DNA of 64,000 nucleotides from Saprospiraceae bacterium (GTDB lineage: Bacteria; Bacteroidota; Bacteroidia; Chitinophagales; Saprospiraceae): positions 1,309,867-1,373,866 of the forward strand of contig JADJTQ010000002.1 of the NCBI GenBank assembly GCA_016711125.1. Direction: 5' to 3'. The position numbers and the translations under genes are program-made. Positions 47,263 to 56,432 of this stretch are shown one piece after another (the first letter of the stretch is position 1; each line of letters opens with the position of its first letter). Under the pieces are notes generated by a model. That model ran no database searches, was not told the DNA's origin, and was given only the letters and a program-made list of their open reading frames with translations.

Positions 47263-47599
47263 TATTTTTTACTCAATCTGCAATCGCAGACTTTCAGAGC
47301 TGCAATTTATCTTGTAAACTCTAAGTACTAAGCCCTACGGGATGCAGGTACTCCTGTCGTGTTGTAGTTAGAGAGTAGGGTTCAGCAGAGCAACCCTAAC
47401 TTATGTATTCCGCGGCTTATTAAAATGGAAATTAAGAAAATGTTAATTTAACTCATATTTTTTTTGTCCTGATTCAGAAAAAACCACCGGGGGCCTTAGT
47501 AATCCTTCGTACCAAAAAGGAAACTATAAAGCAGTGACTTGTTTGTTTTTAATTATTATATAATGATCGCAGCGGCAATAAATAAGTTATGGAATATCA
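47263..47599. other. Intergenic stretch with two inverted repeats
   Basis: TCTGC-AATC-GCAGA lies at about 47278-47291, 15 bases after lnt, and could act in 3' end formation. TAGGGTT (47376-47382) and AACCCTA (47392-47398) form a 7-base stem with a 9-base loop in a block that resembles dispersed intergenic repeats. No gene was recognised before 47600. Confidence 0.45.
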
Positions 47600-47776
47600 A
47601 TGATTGTTGTTTATTTTTCTCTATCTGCCGCTCACCCATATCATTGCGAAATATCTCGGAGCAAAACGCAAATCGGATACTATAATATTGTAAAATTATC
47701 CATTTTAGTAAGTCCGTTTATTGCCTTTTTTATAGTATTTGCATCTCCATTGTCTGACCGTCTGACCGATAAATAG
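47600..47776 (+). pseudogene. Possible small membrane protein remnant or misread ORF
   Basis: An open frame of 58 codons runs from the ATG at 47600 to TAG at 47774-47776 and ends in a hydrophobic stretch IVKLSILVSPFIAFFIVFAS. A second frame in the middle reads LYLPLTHIIAKYLGAKRK, and one inserted A near 47670 would join it to KIGYYNIVKLSILVSPFIAF. This composite resembles the small Bacteroidota membrane proteins with an AKYLGxKRxIGF...SPIIG pattern. That suggests two compensating indels in a short real gene. The match is from memory of the family pattern and is weak. Confidence 0.35.
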
Positions 47777-47894
47777 GGGTTTACTCACCGACCTGACTAC
47801 TCCCCGTAGCCGTGAGTCCCTTCTTTAGAGTTGTCAAAGTAATAAGGATTTTTAGATCCTGCTTTAGAGCCCAATCGACATTGTCCGCGCACAC

Positions 47895-48113
47895 TTATTT
47901 CTTGGGGGGAAGATCAAAGGCCTTCGCATCATGCTCGAAATGACCTTTATGGCTACCATCACAAAAAGGTTTGTTTTGACTTCTTCCACATCTGCATAGT
48001 GAAACAATCTCCCTCCCTTGCAGATTGTATAGATTGCCTTCTTTATCCATAATTTCAAAGTCACCATCTATTTTCAATGACCCGTTGCTGAGTACTGTAA
48101 TCTTTGTTTTCAT
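47895..48113 (-). CDS. CDGSH iron-sulfur domain protein
   Basis: From the ATG at 48113 the protein has 72 residues. The N-terminal MKTKITVLSNGSLKIDGDFE is the usual beta-strand lead, and SLCRCGRSQNKPFCDGSHKG holds the three Cys and one His that bind the redox-active, pH-sensitive 2Fe-2S cluster of the mitoNEET family. The role in bacteria is not fixed. A GTG at 48134 would add seven residues without similarity. It stands alone, divergent from the glutamate-synthase-like gene. Confidence 0.85.
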   Translation of the reverse strand: MKTKITVLSNGSLKIDGDFEIMDKEGNLYNLQGREIVSLCRCGRSQNKPFCDGSHKGHFEHDAKAFDLPPKK

Positions 48114-48240
48114 ATTAATTATTATTTGTGGCACGAAAGTATGCCTTTTTTTTAACTGAGGGACAGATGGATAAGCTAAGCATTTGTTATAGTGCCTGAT
48201 AGTATTTTGCTAATTTGGCCATACTAAGAGTTTTAGATCA

Positions 48241-49849
48241 ATGCGTAACGAGTTTATTGCTTTTTCAATTCTTTCATTGGTCCTGGTGGGAGGAGTGGCC
48301 TATTTTGCCTGGCAGCCCATGTGGTGGGCCTTCGTCATATTAGGGCCGATGATTATCCTTGGGGTTTATGATATGCTGCAAAAGAAACATGCGATCATGC
48401 GAAATTATCCCATTGTGGGTCGTGGTCGGTATCTTATGGAAGAATTGCGACCTAAGATGTATCAGTATTTTATCGAATCCGATACGAGTGGTGCTCCCAT
48501 TAACCGGATTAAACGCAATATCGTCTATCAGCGAGCTAAACATGAATTGGACACCACTCCCTTTGGTACTCAGCTTGATGTTTACGAAGTGGGCTATGAG
48601 TGGCTAAACCATAGCATTAGTGCAAGAAAGCTAAGCGAAGAATCACTAAATCCCCGAGTTCTGGTTGGAGGTCAGGCTTGTTTACGGCCGTATTCCAGTA
48701 GTTTGCTCAATGTATCGGCGATGAGTTTTGGCTCTTTAAGTAAGAATGCCATTATGGCTCTAAATGGGGGTGCCAAGATAGGAAGCTTTGCCCACAACAC
48801 CGGCGAGGGTGGATTAAGCCCTTATCATTTGAAGATGGGTGGTGACCTGATTTATCAGTTTGGTACGGGATACTTCGGATGCCGGGATCGGAACGGCAAT
48901 TTTCGGAGGAAAATTTCGCTGCCGCATGGAAAATCCTGAAGTGAAAATGGTCGAGATTAAATTGTCACAAGGGGCCAAACCCGGGCATGGGGGCATTTTG
49001 CCAGCTGGTAAAAATACCGAAGAAATTGCAGCAATTCGGGAGGTTCAGCCTCATACGGAGGTTCTTTCACCACCTTATCACACTGCATTTGATAGCCCCA
49101 CTGGGCTTTTACTTTTTATTCAGCAATTGCGAGAATGGTCTGATGGCCGGCCGGTAGGATTTAAACTATGTGTTGGGTGGAAAAGTGAATTTCTGGCAAT
49201 CTGCAAAGCTATGATTCAGACTGGCATTTATCCTGACTTTATTACGGTAGATGGAGGGGAAGGAGGTACTGGAGCAGCTCCTTTGGAGTTTAGTAACTCA
49301 ATAGGTACTCCCTTTCGCGATGGGCTGGCATTTGTCCATGATGCACTGGTGGGCTTTGATATTCGTGACAAAATCAAGGTCTTTTCTTCGGGTAAGATCT
49401 TCACTGGGTTTGATATGGCAAAGGCTTTGGCTCTCGGAGCCGACGCATGTCAAAGTGCCAGGGCGATGATGTTTGCTCTGGGCTGCATCCAAGCTCTTGA
49501 GTGCAATAAAAATACCTGCCCGACCGGAGTTGCAACGCAAGATCCAGAACTCGTTGTTGGTCTTGTGGTTGGTGACAAGAAAATAAGAGTCGCAAACTAC
49601 CATAGAGAGACACTTAAAAGCCTGGCTGAAATGACAGCAGCTGCTGGCTTTGATGGTCATCATCAATTTGACCGCTATTCAATAAATCGGCGCGTTAGCC
49701 CACAACATGTATTGACTTATGCTGAAATATATCCTTATATTGGTCGTGGTTGCCTTCTTTTTGAGGACTCCGTCCCGCCCCAATACGACAAAGACTTTGC
49801 ACTCGCGGATCCTGGATCTTTTAGGCCGCGGTTTCAGGAAGTTAATTAA
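48241..49849 (+). pseudogene. FMN-binding glutamate-synthase-family protein, split by two one-base indels
   Basis: Two N-terminal transmembrane helices (about residues 5-45) precede the FMN-binding TIM barrel of the GltB central domain. Conserved blocks are ISARKLSEESLNPRVLVGG, GGAKIGSFAHNTGEGGLSPY, LSQGAKPGHGGILPA, FITVDGGEGGTGAAPLEFSN and ARAMMFALGCIQALECNKNTCPTGVAT (C ligands of a 3Fe-4S cluster, given here in part). The frame is lost at the T4 run 48900-48903 (one T short of NGNFSEE) and again near 48921-48925. Repaired length is about 536 residues. Unlike true glutamate synthase it lacks the amidotransferase domain; the membrane helices fit the widespread but uncharacterised single-domain subgroup. 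Confidence 0.85.
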
Positions 49850-49854
49850 GTAGT

Positions 49855-51564
49855 ATGTCAAAGACAATCATTGCCATTGGTCTTATATGCTTGATGGCTT
49901 GTCAGCAAGATCCACCTGTCAGGGCCGATCTCATCATTAAAAATGGTATTGTTGCCACGCTCAATGAGATGATGCCGGCAGCTCAGGCAATCGCCATCAA
50001 GGATGGTAAAATTCTCATGGTTGGTGATGACAAAGCAGTCAATGAGTTGCGTGACGACAGTACAACCATCATTGATGCCATAGGTGCTTTTGTCATGCCT
50101 GGTTTTATTGAAGCCCATGGACACTTTTCAGGATTAGGTAGTAGTCTGCAAAATCTCAATTTTCTTCGGTCGAAGTCATGGGAGGACATCGTTACGATGG
50201 TGGGAGAAAAGGTAAAAGATAGTGCACCCGGTGAGTGGATTGTGGGTCGTGGCTGGCACCAGGAAAAATGGGTGAGAGTGCCCGAAGAAAATGTTCATGG
50301 CTATCCACATCATGACGATCTAAGTAAGATATCAGCTGACAATCCGGTGTTGTTATTTCACGCCAGTGGTCATGGAGCTTTTGCCAATGAAGCGGCGATG
50401 AAAGCTGCCGGGATCAGCCGGGAAACAGCAGATCCGGTTGGCGGAGAAATTGTCCGGGATAATCAAGGTACTGCAATTGGTATGTTTGAAGAAAGAGCCC
50501 AGGGTCTACTTTATCGTGCCTATCAGGAATACCTCGAAACATTATCTGGTGAACAAAAACTGCAACAATGGTATGATGGCATCCAGTTAGCTGAAGAAGA
50601 GTGCCTTCGTAATGGCATTACATCATTTCAGGATGCCGGTTCTAGCTTTGAATGGATAGATCGTTACAGAGAGTTGGCCGAGGAGGGTCAGCTTGATCTA
50701 AGACTATGGGTTATGATCAGGCATAGCGCTGATGAGATGAAAGATCAGCTATCCGATTTTCCCTGGATCGGTCTTGGTGAAAATTCATTGACAGTTCGGG
50801 CCATCAAATCTGATGTCGATGGAGCATTGGGTTCTTTCGGTGCCTGGTTGTTGCAATCATACGATGATAAACCTAATTTTGTTGGTCAAAATACGACCGA
50901 AGTTGCCGAGGTGGCAGCGATCGCAGAGCTTGCTTACGCTCACGATCTCCAACTTTGCGTACATGCCATCGGTGACCGCGCTAATCATGAAGTCTTAAAT
51001 GTATATCAGAAATACTACGAGCGCGCAATCGCAAATAGTAAAGATCTCCGCTGGCGGATCGAACATGCACAGCACCTTGCGGCCGAAGATATACCACGGT
51101 TTGCTGAAATGGGGGTCATTGCTGCCATGCAGGGTATTCACTGCACTTCCGATGCGCCTTTTGTCGAAAAAAGATTGGGTCATCAACGGGCCAAGGAAGG
51201 CGCTTATCCCTGGCGTTCTCTCCTGGACGCCGGTGCGGTGATCGCCAATGGTACGGATGCTCCGGTGGAAGCTGTCAATCCGATTGAGTCCTTTTATGCA
51301 AGCGTGACCCGAAAGCGAATTGACAATGGATTGGAATTTTTTCCGGAGCAGTCCATGACTCGTTATGAAGCGCTTCGATCCTATACTATCGATGCTGCGT
51401 TTGCTGCTTTTGAAGAAGACATCAAGGGATCTTTCGAAGAGGGAAAACTCGCAGATATCACTATTTTATCACAAAACCTGCTTGAGTGTTCAGATGAAGA
51501 CATTCTAAAAGCAGAAGTACTTTACACGATTGTGGGAGGAGCAGTAAAATATCAAAAGTTGTGA
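49855..51564 (+). CDS. Amidohydrolase (YtcJ-like, family 3) lipoprotein
   Basis: The 569-residue protein has a short lipoprotein-type signal (IGLICLMACQQD, Cys at residue 15). The amidohydrolase barrel shows GFIEAHGHFSGLG (metal HxH), CVHAIGDRANHE, WRIEHAQHL and IANGTDAPVEAVNPIESF. The C-terminal composite domain ends with GKLADITILSQNLL. Relatives act on N-substituted formamides and similar amides; the substrate here is unknown. The lipid anchor suggests periplasmic or surface action. Its 3' end is copied about 124 bases downstream. Confidence 0.87.
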   Translation: MSKTIIAIGLICLMACQQDPPVRADLIIKNGIVATLNEMMPAAQAIAIKDGKILMVGDDKAVNELRDDSTTIIDAIGAFVMPGFIEAHGHFSGLGSSLQNLNFLRSKSWEDIVTMVGEKVKDSAPGEWIVGRGWHQEKWVRVPEENVHGYPHHDDLSKISADNPVLLFHASGHGAFANEAAMKAAGISRETADPVGGEIVRDNQGTAIGMFEERAQGLLYRAYQEYLETLSGEQKLQQWYDGIQLAEEECLRNGITSFQDAGSSFEWIDRYRELAEEGQLDLRLWVMIRHSADEMKDQLSDFPWIGLGENSLTVRAIKSDVDGALGSFGAWLLQSYDDKPNFVGQNTTEVAEVAAIAELAYAHDLQLCVHAIGDRANHEVLNVYQKYYERAIANSKDLRWRIEHAQHLAAEDIPRFAEMGVIAAMQGIHCTSDAPFVEKRLGHQRAKEGAYPWRSLLDAGAVIANGTDAPVEAVNPIESFYASVTRKRIDNGLEFFPEQSMTRYEALRSYTIDAAFAAFEEDIKGSFEEGKLADITILSQNLLECSDEDILKAEVLYTIVGGAVKYQKL

Positions 51565-51771
51565 TTGTCAGAAGAATCGAAAATAGCATTTGTGGGGAAA
51601 TTCTAGAATTTAGAATTTAGAATCAGCAATCTAAAATCAACAATCCGAAATCAACTTTAGGGGAGCAATAAAATATCAAAAGTTGTGATTGTATGAAAAT
51701 GTAAATGATGTGAAATAGAATCTGAGAAAAAAAATCAAGAATCAGCAATCAGCAATCTAAAATCAACAATC
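51538..51771. repeat. Degenerate ~125 bp tandem duplication at the amidohydrolase 3' end
   Basis: A 31-base block covering the last codons of the amidohydrolase gene (51538-51568) recurs at 51662-51692 with one mismatch. A 25-base A/T-rich block at 51621-51645 recurs identically at 51747-51771. The offsets are 124 and 126 bases, so a ~125-base segment was duplicated in tandem and its middle has diverged. The second copy ends just before the next gene. Confidence 0.7.
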
Positions 51772-51774
51772 AAT

Positions 51775-52689
51775 ATGCAACTGGGATTTGTAAGTGCGAT
51801 TTTACCGGAATTTGATTTACGGCAGGTATTAAATCTGGCCAAAGAAATTGGGTACGATTGTGTAGAAATTATGTGTTGGCCAGAGGGCAAATCGGATCGC
51901 CGTTATGCGGGCATCACCCATATCGACGTTGATCAATTAAATAAAAATCGAGTAAAAGAAATCCATCAATTGGTCAATGAGACCGGGGTGAAAATCAGTG
52001 GGCTGGGATATTATCCTAATCCGTTGACTCCGGACCGAAAAGAGGCTCTGTTAGCAATCAATCATTTAAAAAGAATAATCAAGGCCGCTGCATCCCTTGA
52101 GCTTAAAAACATAAATACTTTTGTTGGGCGTGATTGGAGTAAAAGTGCCACCGACAATTGGCCTTTGTTTTTAAAGACCTGGAAACCACTAATTGCACTT
52201 GCTGAAAAAAATAAAGTTAAAATTGGCATTGAAAATTGTCCAATGCTTTTTACGGCCGATGAATGGCCAGGGGGTAAAAATCTTGCAACAACACCAGCGA
52301 TTTGGCGAAAAATGTTTGCCGATATATCCAGTGACTATTTTGGGCTCAATTACGATCCCAGTCATCTGATTTGGCAACACATGAATTATTTAAAACCCAT
52401 TCAGGAATTTAAGAATAAACTATTTCATGTTCACGCCAAAGATGCCCGGCTGGACCAGGCTCAGCTTGATGAGGTCGGTGTCATGGCACATCCCAACACG
52501 TATCATACTCCAAAATTGCCCGGATTGGGTGATGTTGATTGGGGTAAATTGTTTTCTCACCTGACTGATGCCGGTTATCGCGGAGCCGTATGTGTTGAAG
52601 TCGAAGATCGCGCCTACGAAGGTAGTCTTGAAGATCGTAAAAGATCCCTGGTGCAAGCCCATGCTTATTTGCGGCAATATATCGTCTAG
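51775..52689 (+). CDS. Sugar phosphate isomerase/epimerase (xylose isomerase-like TIM barrel)
   Basis: The 304-residue protein is an AP_endonuc_2-type TIM barrel with the metal-binding residues seen in EIMCWPEG, IGIENCPM (Glu), GLNYDPSHLIWQHM (Asp, His), FHVHAKDARL (His) and AVCVEVEDR (Glu). There is no signal peptide, so it is cytoplasmic. Such proteins act in uptake and isomerisation of unusual sugars and inositols. The substrate cannot be told. It follows the duplicated block directly and may have no space for a promoter of its own other than within that block. Confidence 0.82.
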   Translation: MQLGFVSAILPEFDLRQVLNLAKEIGYDCVEIMCWPEGKSDRRYAGITHIDVDQLNKNRVKEIHQLVNETGVKISGLGYYPNPLTPDRKEALLAINHLKRIIKAAASLELKNINTFVGRDWSKSATDNWPLFLKTWKPLIALAEKNKVKIGIENCPMLFTADEWPGGKNLATTPAIWRKMFADISSDYFGLNYDPSHLIWQHMNYLKPIQEFKNKLFHVHAKDARLDQAQLDEVGVMAHPNTYHTPKLPGLGDVDWGKLFSHLTDAGYRGAVCVEVEDRAYEGSLEDRKRSLVQAHAYLRQYIV

Positions 52690-53157
52690 AAAAGACTTTT
52701 GGAATAACCATTCGCGGAAATCCGTGGAGAAAGGAAAGGCTGTTTTTTCGCTAATGGTTGCTAATGAGCGCGGATGGTTTTTCCCGTAGATCATTGAATA
52801 TGTATTCGTGGAAATCCGCGTAAATCTGCCAAAAAGAATGAATTATATCATCTGCTGATGACCTTTGATCAATGCTAATGATCCTGTCACTCTGCACTAG
52901 GTGGGAGCCGTTGCTGGCTTTATTGGATTTAAACACGGGAGATATCAACAGCTACAGGCGTTTCGTCGAGATCTAGGTACTTTGATTGATTAATGGGTCC
53001 TGACCGCAATCTCATCGGTTCAGACAGGACAGATTTTAGTTTTGAGCTTGGCAAGGACTTGCTGGCGTCTATACAATTTGCTGAATTGAAAATTGATGTC
53101 ATTTGGCGTATTGCATTTGCACGTTTGGCGGATTTTCCTTAAATTCGATGAAGAGAA
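52690..53157. other. Non-coding stretch with diverged direct repeats
   Basis: About 470 bases separate the isomerase gene from the toxin-antitoxin pair. A block TTCGCGGAAATCCGTGGAG at 52711-52729 recurs as TTCGTGGAAATCCGCG at 52805-52820, a type of dispersed intergenic repeat. A short frame near 52900-52994 reads like the tail of a protein but has no start or known family. The last 60 bases hold the putative operator of the antitoxin gene. Confidence 0.5.
53102..53130 (+). promoter_or_regulatory. Two direct repeats upstream of the antitoxin gene
   Basis: TTTGGCG occurs at 53102-53108 and 53124-53130, with starts 22 bases apart (about two helical turns). Between them is TGCATTTG, one base off the TAnnTTTG promoter core. 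The layout fits an operator bound by the Xre-type antitoxin for autoregulation. Inference only. Confidence 0.4.
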
Positions 53158-53655
53158 ATGAGTATGCTATTGAAAAATAAGACTAGTGAGCAAAATATCG
53201 CTGCCGATTTTGAGGTGGTTTATGGGTCCAGTCCAATTGTAGCAGCACTGGGAGGTGCTACCCTCCTGGATGTCAACCGGCTTGAGAATGATTTTGAGAA
53301 AGGGGCGCTCACCCGCAAAGGCTTGTCTAAAAAAGTTGCTTTACACCTGCAATCTCTCCTTAAGCTTACGGGTCAGGAAATGAGCGAAATGCTTGATATC
53401 TCTTATCGTACCTTTCAACGTAAAAAGGATGAAGACCTGCTGGGTCTTTATTCCAGTGAGCAAATGATCGAAATTGCTGAGGTAATTGCCCACGCAACCG
53501 ATGTTTTTGGCGATATGGATACCGCAATCGATTGGTTGAATTCACCCATTTTAGGGCTAAATGGTCAAAAACCTGTTTCTTTTCTTGACAATACATTTGG
53601 TATCCGTCTGGTTAGGCAGGCATTGGGCAGGTTGGAGTACGGTATCTATGCATGA
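53158..53655 (+). CDS. Antitoxin of the Xre/MbcA/ParS type (DUF2384)
   Basis: The 165-residue protein has a helix-turn-helix in its middle (about 60-100; LTGQEMSEMLDISYRTFQRK) and the C-terminal toxin-binding DUF2384 domain (about 107-165; AHATDVFGDMDTAIDWLNSP, FGIRLVRQALGRLEYG). In known RES-Xre systems the antitoxin inserts its C-terminus into the toxin active site and represses its own operon. It overlaps the RES gene by 4 bases, so the pair is translationally coupled. Confidence 0.92.
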   Translation: MSMLLKNKTSEQNIAADFEVVYGSSPIVAALGGATLLDVNRLENDFEKGALTRKGLSKKVALHLQSLLKLTGQEMSEMLDISYRTFQRKKDEDLLGLYSSEQMIEIAEVIAHATDVFGDMDTAIDWLNSPILGLNGQKPVSFLDNTFGIRLVRQALGRLEYGIYA

Positions 53656-54128
53656 TTGCTTATCGAATTGTACGCTCTAAATACGCAAATGACCTTTCGG
53701 GTCAAGGTGCCGAATTGTGGGGTGGCCGGTGGAATCTTGTGGGTACGCCAGTTTTATACACTTCTTCACATGCTTCGCTGGCCTTGCTCGAAATTCTTGC
53801 CTGGACCGCTATGTCGCAACTATTGAAGGCGAGTTTCGTTCTGATTACCCTTGACATACCCGACGAACCTATTGAAGTGATTAAAGCCAGTGATCTTCCT
53901 GATGACTGGTATTACCCGGAAAATGCACAAATAACCCAAAAACTAGGCACTGATTGGATGATTAAAAATGATTCCTTGATTCTGGCTGTGCCTTCTGCAT
54001 TATTGCCCATCGAAGATAATTTATTAATTAATCCTCGTCATCCCTTGATGGAAAAGGTCAAAATTCAAAATAGTTCTGAACTATCCCTTGACCCGAGGCT
54101 AGTCACTAATACGCTTGCAGACAGATAA
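53652..54128 (+). CDS. RES-domain toxin (NAD+-degrading)
   Basis: The 158-residue protein is a complete RES domain. The residues that give the family its name are present: Arg5 in YRIVRSKYA with GGRWN at 24-28, Glu47 in HASLALLE, and Ser in AVPSALLP near residue 120, followed by LLINPRHP. Characterised members hydrolyse NAD+ and halt growth. It directly follows the cognate antitoxin. The toxin is intact, so the locus appears functional. Confidence 0.92.
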   Translation: MIAYRIVRSKYANDLSGQGAELWGGRWNLVGTPVLYTSSHASLALLEILAWTAMSQLLKASFVLITLDIPDEPIEVIKASDLPDDWYYPENAQITQKLGTDWMIKNDSLILAVPSALLPIEDNLLINPRHPLMEKVKIQNSSELSLDPRLVTNTLADR

Positions 54129-54194
54129 TAGGTCAATAAATGAGAATCGTAGATTTCAAATCTTAATCTTGAATATTTTAAAAAACAGAACTAA

Positions 54195-56336
54195 ATGATC
54201 AGATCCTTCCTTATTTTAATGATATTCTCGACTGCAAATCTTGCCGCTCAAACAAGTGTAGACTGGCTGCTCGATGACCGATCTTACAGGGCAGAAATCA
54301 CCCAACAATCTGACGAAATCAGCATATCAAATGGTTTGATCAAGAGGACCTTCAGACTAGGACCAAATGCAGCTACGGTCGCTTTCGAAAATGCCATAAC
54401 CCACGAATCGATTATTCGCGGAATTAAACCCGAAGCGGAAATTACAATCAATGGTAAAATGTATTCGGTTGGCGGATTGATTGGTCAACCGAATTATGCA
54501 TTTTTATTGCCGGAATGGATTGAGCGAATGCAAATCGATTCAAATGCATTTCGTTTTAGTTCCCATGAAACCGGTACACCGGTTGCCCCATTCGAGTGGA
54601 AACAAACAAGGCCCCATGCTAACCATTTGAGCGACAATTGGCCGCCAACTGGCGTTGCGTTGAATTTAAATTTTGTTCATCAAAGTCCTGAATTGGCTGA
54701 CATTCTAATAACGGTACATTATGAGCTATACGATGGTTTGCCGGTAATTGGTAAATGGATCTCGGTTGCTAACCAGGGAGATAACTCAGTCTTGATTAAT
54801 GACTTCTCATCCGAAATACTGGCGGCTGTCGAATACAGTCATTCAGTGGATACCCGAAATACCAATGTACCTTCTTCTAATATTCATGTGGAGACTGATT
54901 TTGCCTTTGGCAGCATGGATGCTGATGATGCCAATAGTCATGTAGTACATTGGTTACCTGATCCAGACTATCTTACGCAGGTCAATTATTTGCGTAATAA
55001 TCCCTGTTTGTTAAAAGTCTCACCCACTGTGGGGCCGGAATACAATCTTAAACCCGGAGATACCTTTCGATCATTCAGAACTTTTATTTTGCCTTACGAT
55101 TCTTATGATCGCGAACGCCAGGGTTTAGCCAGACGTCGGATGTACCGCAAGTTGGCACCTTGGTCAACCGAAAATCCATTGATGATGCACGTGCGTTATG
55201 CCGATTGGGAGAGTGTGAAAACGGCGATTGATCAGGCTGCTGAAGTTGGATTTGAAATGTTGATTCTCACCTTTGGAAGTGGATTTAATATTGAAAACGA
55301 CAGCCCGGAGTATATCGCTGAGATGAAAAAATATGCGGACTACGCCAAGTCAAAGGGGCTGGAGATAGGAGGATATTCTCTACTCGCCTCCCGTACCATC
55401 GACGCCGAAAATGATGTCATGCTCCCTGATAGTCTTACTCCGGTCTTTGGACACTCACCTTGTCTGGGAAGTGTTTGGGCGGAAAAGTATTTTTCGAGAC
55501 TTTATAACTTCTATGAGAAGAGTGGTTTGATGTTGCTGGAACACGATGGTTCGTATCCAGGTGATGTCTGTTATTCAACTGCTCATCCGGGGCATGAAGG
55601 GTATTCAGATTCAAGATGGAATCAATATCAGGTTATTTCAAAATTTTATCAATGGTGCAGAAGTAAAGGAATATTTCTAAATATTCCTGACTATTATTAT
55701 TTAACTGGCGGTAACAAATGTGGCATGGGCTACCGGGAGACCAACTGGAGCCTACCCCGTGAGCAGCAGGTGATCCACACCCGTCAAAATATTTATGATG
55801 GCACTTGGACCAAGTTGGTCACCATGGGTTGGATGTTTGTGCCGCTCACCGAATACCATGGTGGGGGAGTAGCTGCCACCATAGAGCCGCTAAATGAACA
55901 CCAGGACCATTACCAGAAGATGATGATGTCAAATCTCGGAGCCGGTGTGCAAGCATGTTATCGTGGGCCGAGACTCTACGATACCGATGAGACCAAGATG
56001 ATGGTCAAGTCTACTGTAGACTTCTTCAAGCAACACCGTGAAGTATTGGAGGGCGATCTAATTCATTTGAAACGAGCTGATGGCCATAATCTCGATTATT
56101 GGCTGATGGTAAACCCTAAGGGAAGAGAAAAGGGGGCTTTAGTAGTTTTTAATCCTATGGATGTAGATATCAGCCGCACCATTGATGTGCCTTTGTATTA
56201 TTCGGGACTGACAGATCAGGTTTTCATCAAAACATCGGAGGGGCAGCTCTCCAGAGGTAGTGTAGGCAGGGACTATAACCTGGACTTAAATGTCAAGATT
56301 GCAGCCGGGGATTGGATGATGTACTTTTTTGAATAA
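54195..56336 (+). CDS. Exported alpha-galactosidase-like glycoside hydrolase (clan GH-D-like)
   Basis: The 713-residue protein has a signal peptide (ending ANLAAQ). An N-terminal beta-sandwich of about 330 residues (ISISNGLIKRTFRLGPNAAT; LNLNFVHQSPELADILITVH) is followed by a TIM-barrel-like region (about 335-610) with FEMLILTFGSGFN, GLEIGGYSLLASRT and LLEHDGSYPGD, and a small C-terminal beta domain. The domain order and barrel motifs resemble melibiase-like families. The aspartate in LLEHDG is a candidate nucleophile. The family number and substrate are not certain. It opens the exported accessory cluster. Confidence 0.7.
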   Translation: MIRSFLILMIFSTANLAAQTSVDWLLDDRSYRAEITQQSDEISISNGLIKRTFRLGPNAATVAFENAITHESIIRGIKPEAEITINGKMYSVGGLIGQPNYAFLLPEWIERMQIDSNAFRFSSHETGTPVAPFEWKQTRPHANHLSDNWPPTGVALNLNFVHQSPELADILITVHYELYDGLPVIGKWISVANQGDNSVLINDFSSEILAAVEYSHSVDTRNTNVPSSNIHVETDFAFGSMDADDANSHVVHWLPDPDYLTQVNYLRNNPCLLKVSPTVGPEYNLKPGDTFRSFRTFILPYDSYDRERQGLARRRMYRKLAPWSTENPLMMHVRYADWESVKTAIDQAAEVGFEMLILTFGSGFNIENDSPEYIAEMKKYADYAKSKGLEIGGYSLLASRTIDAENDVMLPDSLTPVFGHSPCLGSVWAEKYFSRLYNFYEKSGLMLLEHDGSYPGDVCYSTAHPGHEGYSDSRWNQYQVISKFYQWCRSKGIFLNIPDYYYLTGGNKCGMGYRETNWSLPREQQVIHTRQNIYDGTWTKLVTMGWMFVPLTEYHGGGVAATIEPLNEHQDHYQKMMMSNLGAGVQACYRGPRLYDTDETKMMVKSTVDFFKQHREVLEGDLIHLKRADGHNLDYWLMVNPKGREKGALVVFNPMDVDISRTIDVPLYYSGLTDQVFIKTSEGQLSRGSVGRDYNLDLNVKIAAGDWMMYFFE

Positions 56337-56432
56337 TCTAAATGAGAAAACTCACTTGTTTTGCCCATGATTTATGGTGGCTTAAAAAAACTTATCTTGA
56401 CTTAAGTAGTTACCATCTATTAGTTTTTTGAC

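Noticed and set aside
47263..47894. tRNA or small RNA gene after lnt
   Set aside because: Inverted repeats are present but no cloverleaf arms, T-loop or CCA-like end could be found.
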